A DNA stretch of 64,000 nucleotides. Origin: Actinomadura rupiterrae. Lineage in GTDB: Bacteria > Actinomycetota > Actinomycetes > Streptosporangiales > Streptosporangiaceae. A model generated the notes under the pieces. It did not search any database. It saw only the letters and a list, made by a program, of their open reading frames with translations, and was not told where the DNA came from. The position numbers and the translations under genes were made by a program. Positions 51,518-61,577 of this stretch are shown piece after piece. The DNA lies in assembly GCF_024172125.1 (NCBI RefSeq), contig NZ_JAMZEA010000011.1, positions 124,001 to 188,000 on the forward strand, in the 5' to 3' direction. Each line of letters opens with the position of its first letter. Within the stretch, counting starts at the first letter, position 1.

Positions 51518-52284
51518 CCCCCCGCCCCGACGAGGAACCCGCCGCCGAGGAGCGCATCGCAGCGCGCCCCGAGCGTCCAGCGACCGGCGAGCAGCCCGCC
51601 GCCGACGATCAGACCATCGATGCGCCCGCCGCGCGGCGTGGGACCGACGATTCGCGTGCCCAGCAGCCTCCAACCAACGAGCAGCCCGCAACCGACGAGC
51701 AGCGCATCGACCAGCCCGGAACCAGCGACCCGCGCGCGGAGCAACCGGGGCCTGGCGAGCCGCGCGTTGAGCGGCCGGGGGCTGGCGAGGCGCGCGCCGG
51801 GCGGCCGGGGGCTGGCGAGGCGCGCGTTGGGCGGCCGGGGGCTGGCGAGCCGCGTGTTGAGCAACCGGGGGCTGGCGCAGCGCGCGTTGGGCGGGCTTGG
51901 ACTGACGAGGAGAGGTACGGCGAGGGGATGCGGACGCGTCGGGAGGTTCTTGGCGACGCGCACGTGGACCGGGCCGTCGCGCGCACCACCGACTTCACGT
52001 CCGACTTCCAGGACCTCATCACGCGCTACGCCTGGGGCGAGATCTGGTCGCGTCCGGGCCTGGACCGCAAGACCCGCAGTTGCATCACCCTGACGGCGAT
52101 GGTCGCGGGCGGCCACCACGACGAGCTGGCCATGCACGTGCGCGCCGCGCTGCGCAACGGCCTCACCCGCGACGAGATCAAGGAAGTGCTGCTGCAGACC
52201 GCGATCTACTGCGGCGTCCCGGCGGCCAACTCCGCGTTCGCCGTCGCGCAGCGCGTCCTGTCCGACCTCGACGGAACGGAGTAG
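51514..52284 (+). CDS. pcaC: 4-carboxymuconolactone decarboxylase with repeat-rich N-terminus
   Basis: 256 aa from GTG 51514 (GTGA overlap with pcaD). The last 125 residues are a complete CMD domain: RYGEGMRTRREVLGDAHVDRAVART, RYAWGEIWSRPGLDRKTRSCITLTAMVA and EVLLQTAIYCGVPAANSAFAVAQ. The first 130 residues are foreign to the family: an Ala/Glu/Gln-rich arm that passes into a 10-12 residue repeat (RPGAGEARVG, about six copies, 51760-51900). Translation from an internal start just before RYGEG would also give a full-length enzyme, so the arm may or may not be made. Confidence 0.9.
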   Translation: MTPRPDEEPAAEERIAARPERPATGEQPAADDQTIDAPAARRGTDDSRAQQPPTNEQPATDEQRIDQPGTSDPRAEQPGPGEPRVERPGAGEARAGRPGAGEARVGRPGAGEPRVEQPGAGAARVGRAWTDEERYGEGMRTRREVLGDAHVDRAVARTTDFTSDFQDLITRYAWGEIWSRPGLDRKTRSCITLTAMVAGGHHDELAMHVRAALRNGLTRDEIKEVLLQTAIYCGVPAANSAFAVAQRVLSDLDGTE

Positions 52285-52288
52285 CGCG

Positions 52289-53089
52289 GTGGAGGCGCGG
52301 CGGCCGCCGACGGTGGCGGGCAAGGTCATGGCGATCCTGGACGCGTTCGCGCCCGGGGACGTCCGGCTCACGCTGAGCGAGATCTGCCGCCGCGCCGGGC
52401 TGCCGCCGTCCACCGGGCACCGGCTGGTCGGCGAGCTGACGGCGGGCGGGTTCCTGGAGCGGACGCCCGACGACGGCACCTACCGCATCGGCACCCGGCT
52501 GTGGCGGATCGGCAGCCGCGCCCCGGCCGTCAGCGGCCTGCGCGAGCTGGCGCTGCCGCACATGGAGGACCTGTACGAGGCGACGCACGACAACGTCCAG
52601 CTCGCGGTGCTGGGCGACGGACGGGCGCTGTTCGTCGAGCGGCTGCGAGGCCGCCGGTCGGTGCCAGTGGTCACGCGAGTCGGCGCGGACCTGCCGCTGC
52701 ACGCGACCGGCGCGGGCAAGGTGCTGCTGGCGCACGCGCCGCCCGAGGTGCGCGAGGCCGTCCTCGCCGAGCCGCTGACCCGGCACACCCCGGCCACCCT
52801 CACCGACCCGGACGAGCTGCGCCGCGACCTGGCCGCCACGCGCCGCCGCGGCTACTCCACCACGCGCGACGAGATGACCGTCGGCGCGTCCTCGGTCGGG
52901 GTGCCCGTACGCGACCGCGAGGGCGTGGTGGTCGCCGCACTGTCGCTGGTGGCCCGCACCCGCGGCGCCGACCCGCGCCGGCTGCTGCCACCCCTGGCGA
53001 CGGCGGCCCGGGCCCTGTCGCGCGACCTGGCCGTCCAGTGGCATTCCGACTCCGACATCGTCCCCCCACGCCACCCCGACACGGACTGA
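52289..53089 (+). CDS. IclR-family regulator, probably of the pca genes
   Basis: 266 aa from GTG 52289, 4 bp after pcaC. Winged helix: KVMAILDAFAPGDVRLTLSEICRRAGLPPSTGHRLVGELTAGGFLE (in pieces). The ligand domain has VPVVTRVGADLPLHATGAGKVLLAHAP and RGYSTTRDEMTVGASSVGVPV. IclR proteins (PcaR, PcaU, PobR) control aromatic degradation with pathway intermediates as effectors; the position inside the operon, ahead of pobA, supports that role. Confidence 0.9.
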   Translation: MEARRPPTVAGKVMAILDAFAPGDVRLTLSEICRRAGLPPSTGHRLVGELTAGGFLERTPDDGTYRIGTRLWRIGSRAPAVSGLRELALPHMEDLYEATHDNVQLAVLGDGRALFVERLRGRRSVPVVTRVGADLPLHATGAGKVLLAHAPPEVREAVLAEPLTRHTPATLTDPDELRRDLAATRRRGYSTTRDEMTVGASSVGVPVRDREGVVVAALSLVARTRGADPRRLLPPLATAARALSRDLAVQWHSDSDIVPPRHPDTD

Positions 53090-53133
53090 CGCCATGACCC
53101 CCGCGCACCCTCCGAACACGCCCCGACGCAATC

Positions 53134-53479
53134 ACGCCCCCGCGCCGCCCGGACGCGGATTGAACCAACGACCCCCGCACCGCCTGGACGCGGACTGACG
53201 CAACGACACCCCCGCACCGCCCGGACGGGGACTGACGCCATGGCAGCCCCGCGCCGCCAGGACGCGGATTGACGCCGTGACAGCTCCGCGCCGGCTGGAC
53301 GCGGAGTGACGCAGCGGCATACCGTCCCCCGCGCCCCCGAGCGGCGACCGACCCAGCGACACACCCCCGTGCCCCCCCCGGCGCGGACCGAGCCAGCGAC
53401 ATCGTCCCCGCACCCCGAGCGTGGACGGCCCCAGCGACACATCCCCGCGCACCCCGGGCGCGGGCTGACCCAGGAGGAT
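53134..53479 (+). repeat. Degenerate tandem array of 37-40 bp units
   Basis: About nine units, the best preserved at 53172-53282, follow the pattern CCCCGCaCCGCC-GGACGCGGA-TGACGCaaCGACA. Units drift toward the end, and the last one supplies the ribosome site CAGGAGGA of pobA. It fills almost the whole 393-bp gap between the IclR gene and pobA. No gene is encoded. It could be a repeated binding site for a regulator or a neutral minisatellite. Confidence 0.75.
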
Positions 53480-53482
53480 CCC

Positions 53483-54640
53483 ATGCGCACGCAGGTCGCG
53501 ATCGTCGGCGGTGGACCGGCGGGTCTGCTGCTGTCCCACCTGCTGCACCGGCAGGGCATCGCGTCGGTGGTGCTGGAGAGCCGCGACCGCGGCTACGTCG
53601 AGCGCCGGCAGCGCGCCGGCATGCTGGAGCAGAACACTACCGACGTGCTGCGCGGCAGCGGCGCGGGCGCGCGGCTGGACCGCGAGGGCCTGGTGCACCA
53701 CGGTATCGAGCTGCGCTTCGACGGGACCGGGCACCGGATCCCCATCACCGACCTCACCGGCCGGACCGTCACGATCTACGCGCAGACCGAGATCGTGAAG
53801 GACCTGGTCGCGCTGCGCCTCGCCGACGGCGGCGACGTCCGGTTCGAGGCCGAGGTGCTCGCGCTCGACCCGTCCACCGGCACCGTCACCTTCCGCCAGG
53901 ACGGCGCGACCCACGAGCTGCACGCCGACTACATTGCCGGATGCGACGGGTTCCACGGCGTCAGCCGCGCCGCGGTCCCGGACGTCCGGACGTTCTCCCG
54001 CGACTACCCGTTCGCGTGGCTCGGCATCCTCGCCGACGTCGCGCCGTCCACCGACGAGCTGATCTATGCCCACCACGAGCGGGGCTTCGCGCTGCACAGC
54101 CTGCGCTCCCCGTCGGTCAGCCGCCTCTACCTCCAGGTCGCGACCGATGCCGACCTCGCCGACTGGTCCGACCAGCGCATCTGGGACGAGCTGGCGACCC
54201 GGTTCGGCACCCCGGACGGCTGGCAGCTGAAGCCCGGCCCGATCACCGACCGGTCGGTCACCCCGATGCGCAGCTTCGTCGCCGAGCCGATGCGGCACGA
54301 CCGGCTGTTCCTCGCCGGGGACGCCGCGCACATCGTCCCGCCGACCGGCGCCAAGGGCCTCAACCTCGCGGTGTCGGACGTGACGATCCTGGCGCGCGCT
54401 CTGACCGAGCGGTACACGTCCGGTACAAGCGCGCTGCTGGACGCCTACTCGGCCACCTGCCTCAGCCGGGTGTGGCGCGCCGAGCACTTCTCCTACTGGA
54501 TGACCACGCTCCTGCACGCCGACCCCGGCGCGGACGCGTTCGACCGGCGCGTGCAGCGCGCTCACCTGGAGTACGTGGCGTCCTCGCCCGCCGCCGCGAC
54601 GTCACTCGCCGAGAACTACGCCGGACTCCCGCTGGAGTGA
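53483..54640 (+). CDS. pobA: 4-hydroxybenzoate 3-monooxygenase
   Basis: 385 aa, ATG 53483 with AGGAGG about 7 bp upstream. Group A flavin hydroxylase: FAD motif VAIVGGGPAGLLLSHLLHRQG, the DG motif YIAGCDGFHGVSRA, and GD motif LFLAGDAAHIVPPTGAKGLNLAVSDV. RRQRAGMLEQNTTDVLRGSG is typical of PobA. It turns 4-hydroxybenzoate into protocatechuate, the substrate of PcaGH encoded just upstream. Confidence 0.93.
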   Translation: MRTQVAIVGGGPAGLLLSHLLHRQGIASVVLESRDRGYVERRQRAGMLEQNTTDVLRGSGAGARLDREGLVHHGIELRFDGTGHRIPITDLTGRTVTIYAQTEIVKDLVALRLADGGDVRFEAEVLALDPSTGTVTFRQDGATHELHADYIAGCDGFHGVSRAAVPDVRTFSRDYPFAWLGILADVAPSTDELIYAHHERGFALHSLRSPSVSRLYLQVATDADLADWSDQRIWDELATRFGTPDGWQLKPGPITDRSVTPMRSFVAEPMRHDRLFLAGDAAHIVPPTGAKGLNLAVSDVTILARALTERYTSGTSALLDAYSATCLSRVWRAEHFSYWMTTLLHADPGADAFDRRVQRAHLEYVASSPAAATSLAENYAGLPLE

Positions 54641-54689
54641 TCCACCCCGCCATAATGTCGTGATCTTTCATGACGGGGGAGTTGCACGG

Positions 54690-56897
<2,208 letters not shown>

Positions 56898-56954
56898 CCC
56901 GCCCGCTCCGGGGCGCTGTGCTGCACATCACGCAAGATTTCAGCTTCTGTAATT

Positions 56955-56983
56955 TTGCACGGCCTGCAAGCATTGTCTAGAGT
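56955..56983 (+). promoter_or_regulatory. Promoter with embedded inverted repeat for the TetR gene
   Basis: TTGCAC (-35, 56955-56960) and TAGAGT (-10, 56978-56983) are 17 bp apart, placing the start point at or just before the ATG at 56991 (leaderless mRNA). TTGCA at 56955-56959 and TGCAA at 56965-56969 form an inverted repeat overlapping the -35, a likely autoregulatory TetR operator. Confidence 0.75.
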
Positions 56984-56990
56984 CGTGGGT

Positions 56991-57872
56991 ATGACGGTGG
57001 AAATGGGCCTGCGCGAGCGCAAGAAGGCCGCGACCCGCGACGCGCTCAGCCGCGCCGCGATGCGGCTGGCGATCCAGCACGGCGTGGAGGGCGTCACCGT
57101 CGACGCGATCGCCGCCGCGGCGGGCGTGTCGACGCGCACCTTCCACAACTACTTCCCCGGCAAGGAGGAGGCGATCGTCGCCCCGCTGACCGACGGGGCG
57201 CGGGCGCTGCTCGCCCGGCTCGCCGAGCGGCCCGCCGACGAGCCGGTCTGGGACTCGGTCCGCACCGTCCTGCACGAGGTGCTCGTGCCGGGCGAGCGGT
57301 TCGAGGAGATGATCGCGCTGATGCGGATCGTCAAGGCCGACCCGGCGCTGGTCGCCTCCCAGCTGTGCGGTCTCGGCGAGATGCAGCGCGAGGCGGCGGC
57401 CGTGTTCGCCGCCCGCACCGGCACCGACCCCGAACGCGACCTGTATCCCCACCTGGTCGCGGGCGTTACCGGTATGACCATGCGCGTCGTCGTCGAGCTC
57501 TGGGTGGACGGCCGCACCGACGCCACCCTGCCCGAGCTGATCGACTCCGCCCTCGCGCAGTTCCGCGCCGGCCTCCCCGTCCCAACGGCATCCGATCAGC
57601 CCGGAACCGTTCCGTCTGGGACCGTTCCGTTCGGGACTATTTCGTCCGGGAGCAAATCGTCTGCTTCAGAACCTTCCATGGCCGCCGGGCCGGCCATGGA
57701 ACCTTCCTCGGCTGGTCCGGCGGCACCCGCTCCGGCGGCATCCGGTTCGTCGGGGACTGATTCGTCCGGGACTGAATCGTCTGCTTCGGAACTATCTGCG
57801 GCTGGTTCGGTGGCGCCTGGTTCGTCCGGGGGCGTGTCGGGCGCGGTGGGCTCGGCCGACCCGTCCGGATGA
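56991..57872 (+). CDS. TetR-family regulator with low-complexity tail
   Basis: 293 aa. The DNA-binding part is LRERKKAATRDALSRAAMRLAIQHGVEGVTVDAIAAAAGVSTRTFHNYFPGKEEAI (in pieces), followed by a helical ligand domain up to about residue 198. The remaining 95 residues are a Ser/Pro/Ala/Gly tail of short imperfect repeats (TVPSGTVPFGTISSG, SSGTDSSGTESSASE) that is not part of the family. It probably represses its own gene through the repeat at 56955-56969 and the MMPL exporter downstream. Confidence 0.9.
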   Translation: MTVEMGLRERKKAATRDALSRAAMRLAIQHGVEGVTVDAIAAAAGVSTRTFHNYFPGKEEAIVAPLTDGARALLARLAERPADEPVWDSVRTVLHEVLVPGERFEEMIALMRIVKADPALVASQLCGLGEMQREAAAVFAARTGTDPERDLYPHLVAGVTGMTMRVVVELWVDGRTDATLPELIDSALAQFRAGLPVPTASDQPGTVPSGTVPFGTISSGSKSSASEPSMAAGPAMEPSSAGPAAPAPAASGSSGTDSSGTESSASELSAAGSVAPGSSGGVSGAVGSADPSG

Positions 57873-58022
57873 AACGCTTCCGGCCGGGGCGCGCCGCCTT
57901 GCCCCGGCCGGACACCCCCTTTCGGCGGATCCACCCCTGAGAGCCGCGCGACCAGCCCGTCGTGAGGCCTGTCCGTGCACCGTCCGCGACTCCGGCGCGC
58001 CCTCGGCGTGCCCGGCATCCGA

Positions 58023-60305
58023 ATGGGATCTGTTCTCTTGGCAACCTTCCTCTACCGGCTCGGCCGGTTCTCCTACCGACGGCGTGGACTCGTCGCCCTG
58101 CTCTGGGTGGGGCTGCTGGTCCTGTTCGGGGTCGGCGCTGGAACGCTCCACGGACCGACGTCCAACGACTTCTCCATCCCGGGCACCGAGGCCCAGCGGG
58201 CCATCGACCTGCTCAAGGACAAGATGCCGCAGGCGTCGGCGGACGGCGCGACCGCGCGCGTGGTGATCCGCGCCCCGGCCGGCCACACCCTGGCCGAGCC
58301 GCAGAGCAGGGCCGCCGTCGAGCAGGTCGTCGGCAAGCTGCGGACCGCGCCGCAGGTCGGGTCCGTGGTGGACCCCTACCAGGCCAAGGCCCTCTCGCAG
58401 GACCAGCGCACGGCCCTCACCCAGGTCACCTACAAGGTCACCCCGGTGGACGTGAAGCAGTCCTCCCGCGACGCGCTGGACGCCGTCGCCAAGAGCGGAC
58501 GCGACGCCGGCCTGACCGTCGAGATGGGCGGCAGCGCCACCCAGGGGATGCCCGAGCAGGGCGCGTCCGAGCTGATCGGGCTGGCGATCGCCGCCGTGGT
58601 CCTGCTGATCACGCTGGGCTCGCTGGTCGCCGCCGGGCTGCCGCTGCTGAACGCGATCCTCGGCGTGGCGATCGCGATGGCGGGCATCACCGCCGCGACC
58701 GGCTTCGTGGACATGAGCTCGACCACCTCCACGCTCGCGCTCATGCTCGGCCTGGCCGTCGCCATCGACTACGCCCTGTTCATCACCTCCCGGTACCGGC
58801 ACGAGCTGGCCGAGGGCAGGTCCGGCGAGGAGGCGGCCGGGCGCGCCGTCGGCACCGCCGGGTCGGCCGTGGTCTTCGCGGGCCTGACCGTGGTGATCGC
58901 GCTGGTCGGCCTGAGCGTCGTCGGCATCCCCGTGCTCACCGAGATGGGGATCGCGGCCGGGTTCGCGGTCGTCGTCGCGGTGCTGATCGCGCTCGTCCTG
59001 CTGCCCGCGCTGCTCGGCTTCGCCGGACGGTCGGTGCTCGGCGGCCGGATCCCCGGCCTGCGCGGCGGACCCAAGCCCGGCCGCGCCGCGGCGGGGGAGC
59101 GGTGGGCGCGGTTCGTCGTCCGCCGCCCGCTGGCGGTGCTGCTGGTCTCGGTCGTCGGCCTCGGGGCGCTCGCCCTCCCGGCGCTCGGGCTGCGGCTCGG
59201 CATGCCGGGCGAGGAGGCGTCCGCGGCGAGCAGCACCCAGCACAAGGCCTACGACATGGTCTCCGAGGGCTTCGGCCCCGGCTTCAACGGCCCGCTGATG
59301 GTCGTCGTGCACGGCTCCGGCGACGTCACCCAGGCCGCCGGACGGCTGTCCGGGCAGCTCAAGGGCATGCCGGACGTCGCGGCCGTCACCCCGCCGGTGC
59401 CGAACCAGGCCCGCGACACCGCGCTGCTGACCGTGGTGCCCAAGAGCGGCCCCAGCACCAAGCAGACCGAGGACCTGGTCTCGGCCATCCGCGACAAGAG
59501 CGACGCGCTGAAGGCGCAGACCGGCGCCGAGGCCATGGTCACGGGCCAGACCGCGATCGGCATCGACATCTCGGCGAAGCTCGCGGGCGCGCTCCCGATC
59601 TACCTCGCGCTCGTCGTCGGGCTGGCGTTCATCCTGCTCATGCTGGTGTTCCGGTCGGTCCTGGTGCCGCTGAAGGCGACCCTGGGCTTCCTGCTCACCG
59701 TCGCGGCAACGTTCGGCGTGGTGGTCGCGGTGTTCCAGAAGGGCTGGGGCTGGGGCGCCTCGCTGATCGGCGTGGACACGACCGGGCCGATCATGAGCCT
59801 GATGCCGATCTTCATGATCGGCGTGGTGTTCGGCCTGGCCATGGACTACCAGGTCTTCCTGGTCACCCGGATGCGCGAGGAGTACGTGCACGGCGCGGCG
59901 CCCACCGACGCGGTGGTCGCCGGGTTCCGGCACGGCGCCCGGGTGGTCGCCGCCGCCGCGGTGATCATGATGGCGGTGTTCGCCGGGTTCATCAGCAACG
60001 ACCAGTCGATGATCAAGCTGATGGGGTTCGCGCTGGCCGCCGGGGTGTTCTTCGACGCCTTCGTGGTCCGGATGACCGTGGTGCCCGCCGTGATGGCGCT
60101 GTTCGGCAAGGCCGCCTGGTGGCTGCCGCGCTGGCTCGCCCGCGTCCTGCCCAACGTGGACGTCGAGGGCGAGAAGCTCCGCCACCTGCTGGAGGACGCG
60201 CCGTCCGACGTGCAGCCGGACGCGCCGTCCGACCGGCCGCGCGAGGCGGTCGGGGCCGGCTTCGGCGACACCTCCGGAGCCGCTGGACCGCCGTCCACCG
60301 GATGA
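58023..60305 (+). CDS. MMPL/RND-family transporter
   Basis: 760 aa from ATG 58023 (MGSVLLATFLYRLGRFSYRRRGL, the normal family start); a GTG at 57975 is possible. Two helix blocks carry the proton-relay motifs AIDYALFITSRYRHEL and AMDYQVFLVTRMREEY. The outside loops have GTEAQRAIDLLKDKMPQASADGATARVV, typical of drug-exporting members. A tail with DAPSDVQPDAPSDRP repeats follows the last helix. It is 150 bp after a TetR gene, suggesting induced export of a drug or lipid. Confidence 0.93.
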   Translation: MGSVLLATFLYRLGRFSYRRRGLVALLWVGLLVLFGVGAGTLHGPTSNDFSIPGTEAQRAIDLLKDKMPQASADGATARVVIRAPAGHTLAEPQSRAAVEQVVGKLRTAPQVGSVVDPYQAKALSQDQRTALTQVTYKVTPVDVKQSSRDALDAVAKSGRDAGLTVEMGGSATQGMPEQGASELIGLAIAAVVLLITLGSLVAAGLPLLNAILGVAIAMAGITAATGFVDMSSTTSTLALMLGLAVAIDYALFITSRYRHELAEGRSGEEAAGRAVGTAGSAVVFAGLTVVIALVGLSVVGIPVLTEMGIAAGFAVVVAVLIALVLLPALLGFAGRSVLGGRIPGLRGGPKPGRAAAGERWARFVVRRPLAVLLVSVVGLGALALPALGLRLGMPGEEASAASSTQHKAYDMVSEGFGPGFNGPLMVVVHGSGDVTQAAGRLSGQLKGMPDVAAVTPPVPNQARDTALLTVVPKSGPSTKQTEDLVSAIRDKSDALKAQTGAEAMVTGQTAIGIDISAKLAGALPIYLALVVGLAFILLMLVFRSVLVPLKATLGFLLTVAATFGVVVAVFQKGWGWGASLIGVDTTGPIMSLMPIFMIGVVFGLAMDYQVFLVTRMREEYVHGAAPTDAVVAGFRHGARVVAAAAVIMMAVFAGFISNDQSMIKLMGFALAAGVFFDAFVVRMTVVPAVMALFGKAAWWLPRWLARVLPNVDVEGEKLRHLLEDAPSDVQPDAPSDRPREAVGAGFGDTSGAAGPPSTG

Positions 60306-60416
60306 TCGCGGGCCGCCGTCCCGCCTCCGCACTCCGTCGCCCCGGGGTGCCGGGGCGGGACGGCGGCTCCCGCCTCCCTCGAACCTCCATCGCCCCACCC
60401 CCCAAGGAATCCGGGA

Positions 60417-61526
60417 ATGAACCTTCTCCAGCAGCCGGCCTGGTGGCGCGCCCCCTCACCGCGCGACCAGACCGCACCCGCCGCGGAGCCCTCGCAGGCC
60501 GACAGCACCGACCCGTCCGCTGACACGTCCGCCGAGGCGACCGACCAGACCGCCGACCAGTTCGCCCCGACCGCTGTGGCGACCGCCCCGAGCGCCGAAG
60601 TGACCGGCCCGTCTGCCGAGGCGTCCAATCCGACCGTTGAGGTGACCGGGCCGTCCGCCAGCCCGGCAGGGCCGTCTGCCGAGGTGTCCGATCCGAGCGT
60701 TGAGGTGACCGGGCCGTCCGCCGAGGTGGCTGGGCCGTCCGTCAGAGCGGCGGGCGGTGCGGAGAATGCTCAGCGGAAGGCGCCCGCGAGGCGGCCGCGG
60801 CCGGTTCGGGAGTTGCTGCTGATCGCGGTGCTGTTCGGTATCTACAAGATGGGGCGCCTGGCGGCCAGCGGACGAGTGGACGAGGCGTTCCGCAACGCCC
60901 GCGACGTCTGGGACCTCGAACGCTGGCTGCACCTGCCCAGCGAGGTGACCGTCCAGCACGGCCTGCTGCACAGCGAGACGCTGGTCCGCCTGGCGAACTG
61001 CTACTACGCCTATGTACACTTCCCGGCCACGGCCGCGTTCCTGCTGTTCATGTACCTGCGCCGCCCGGCCTACTACCGGTGGGTGCGCTGGGTGGTCGTC
61101 GCGCTGACCGCCGCCGGGCTTGCCCTGCACCTGACCGTCCCGCTCGCCCCGCCGCGCATGCTCACCTTCACCGGCCTGGTCGACACCGGCAGCAAGTACG
61201 GGCCGTCGGTGTACGGCGCGCCGCAGACCGACACCGTCGCCAACCAGTACGCCGCGATGCCCTCGCTGCACATCGGCTGGGCGATCATCGTGGCGGTCGG
61301 GCTGATCGTCGCGTGCCGGACCCGCTGGCGCTGGCTGTGGCTGGCCCATCCCGTCCTCACCGTCCTGGTGGTGGTGAGCACCGCCAACCACTACTGGCTG
61401 GACGGGATCGTGGTTTCGGTCCTGCTGGCGATCGCGCTGGTGGCGCTGCGTCCGCTGTACCGGACGGCGCGCCCGGCACGGCCCCCGGGCCTGCGGACGG
61501 TCCCCGCGGCGGCACCGGTACGCTGA
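60417..61526 (+). CDS. PAP2-superfamily integral membrane protein
   Basis: 369 aa. After about 120 residues of repeat-rich, probably disordered sequence (units like VTGPSAEVSDPSVE, 60600-60750) come five or six helices. The phosphatase-type motifs are PSLHIGWAIIVAVGL (motif 2) and STANHYWLDGIVVSVLL (motif 3, catalytic His), with APPRMLTFTGLVDT upstream; this is the inositol phosphorylceramide synthase/PAP2-like group rather than a classical phosphatase. It may act on a lipid phosphate or transfer a head group. It lies between an MMPL exporter and lysX, so an envelope lipid role is plausible. Confidence 0.87.
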   Translation: MNLLQQPAWWRAPSPRDQTAPAAEPSQADSTDPSADTSAEATDQTADQFAPTAVATAPSAEVTGPSAEASNPTVEVTGPSASPAGPSAEVSDPSVEVTGPSAEVAGPSVRAAGGAENAQRKAPARRPRPVRELLLIAVLFGIYKMGRLAASGRVDEAFRNARDVWDLERWLHLPSEVTVQHGLLHSETLVRLANCYYAYVHFPATAAFLLFMYLRRPAYYRWVRWVVVALTAAGLALHLTVPLAPPRMLTFTGLVDTGSKYGPSVYGAPQTDTVANQYAAMPSLHIGWAIIVAVGLIVACRTRWRWLWLAHPVLTVLVVVSTANHYWLDGIVVSVLLAIALVALRPLYRTARPARPPGLRTVPAAAPVR

Positions 61527-61577
61527 CCCGAAGGCCCGTCGGGAGGGCCGCAGGCGGATGATCGTGTCGGGGGACGA

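Noticed and set aside
53134..53479. Possible CRISPR array
   Set aside because: The units are contiguous and the whole unit drifts; there is no split into constant repeat and variable spacer and no cas gene is near.
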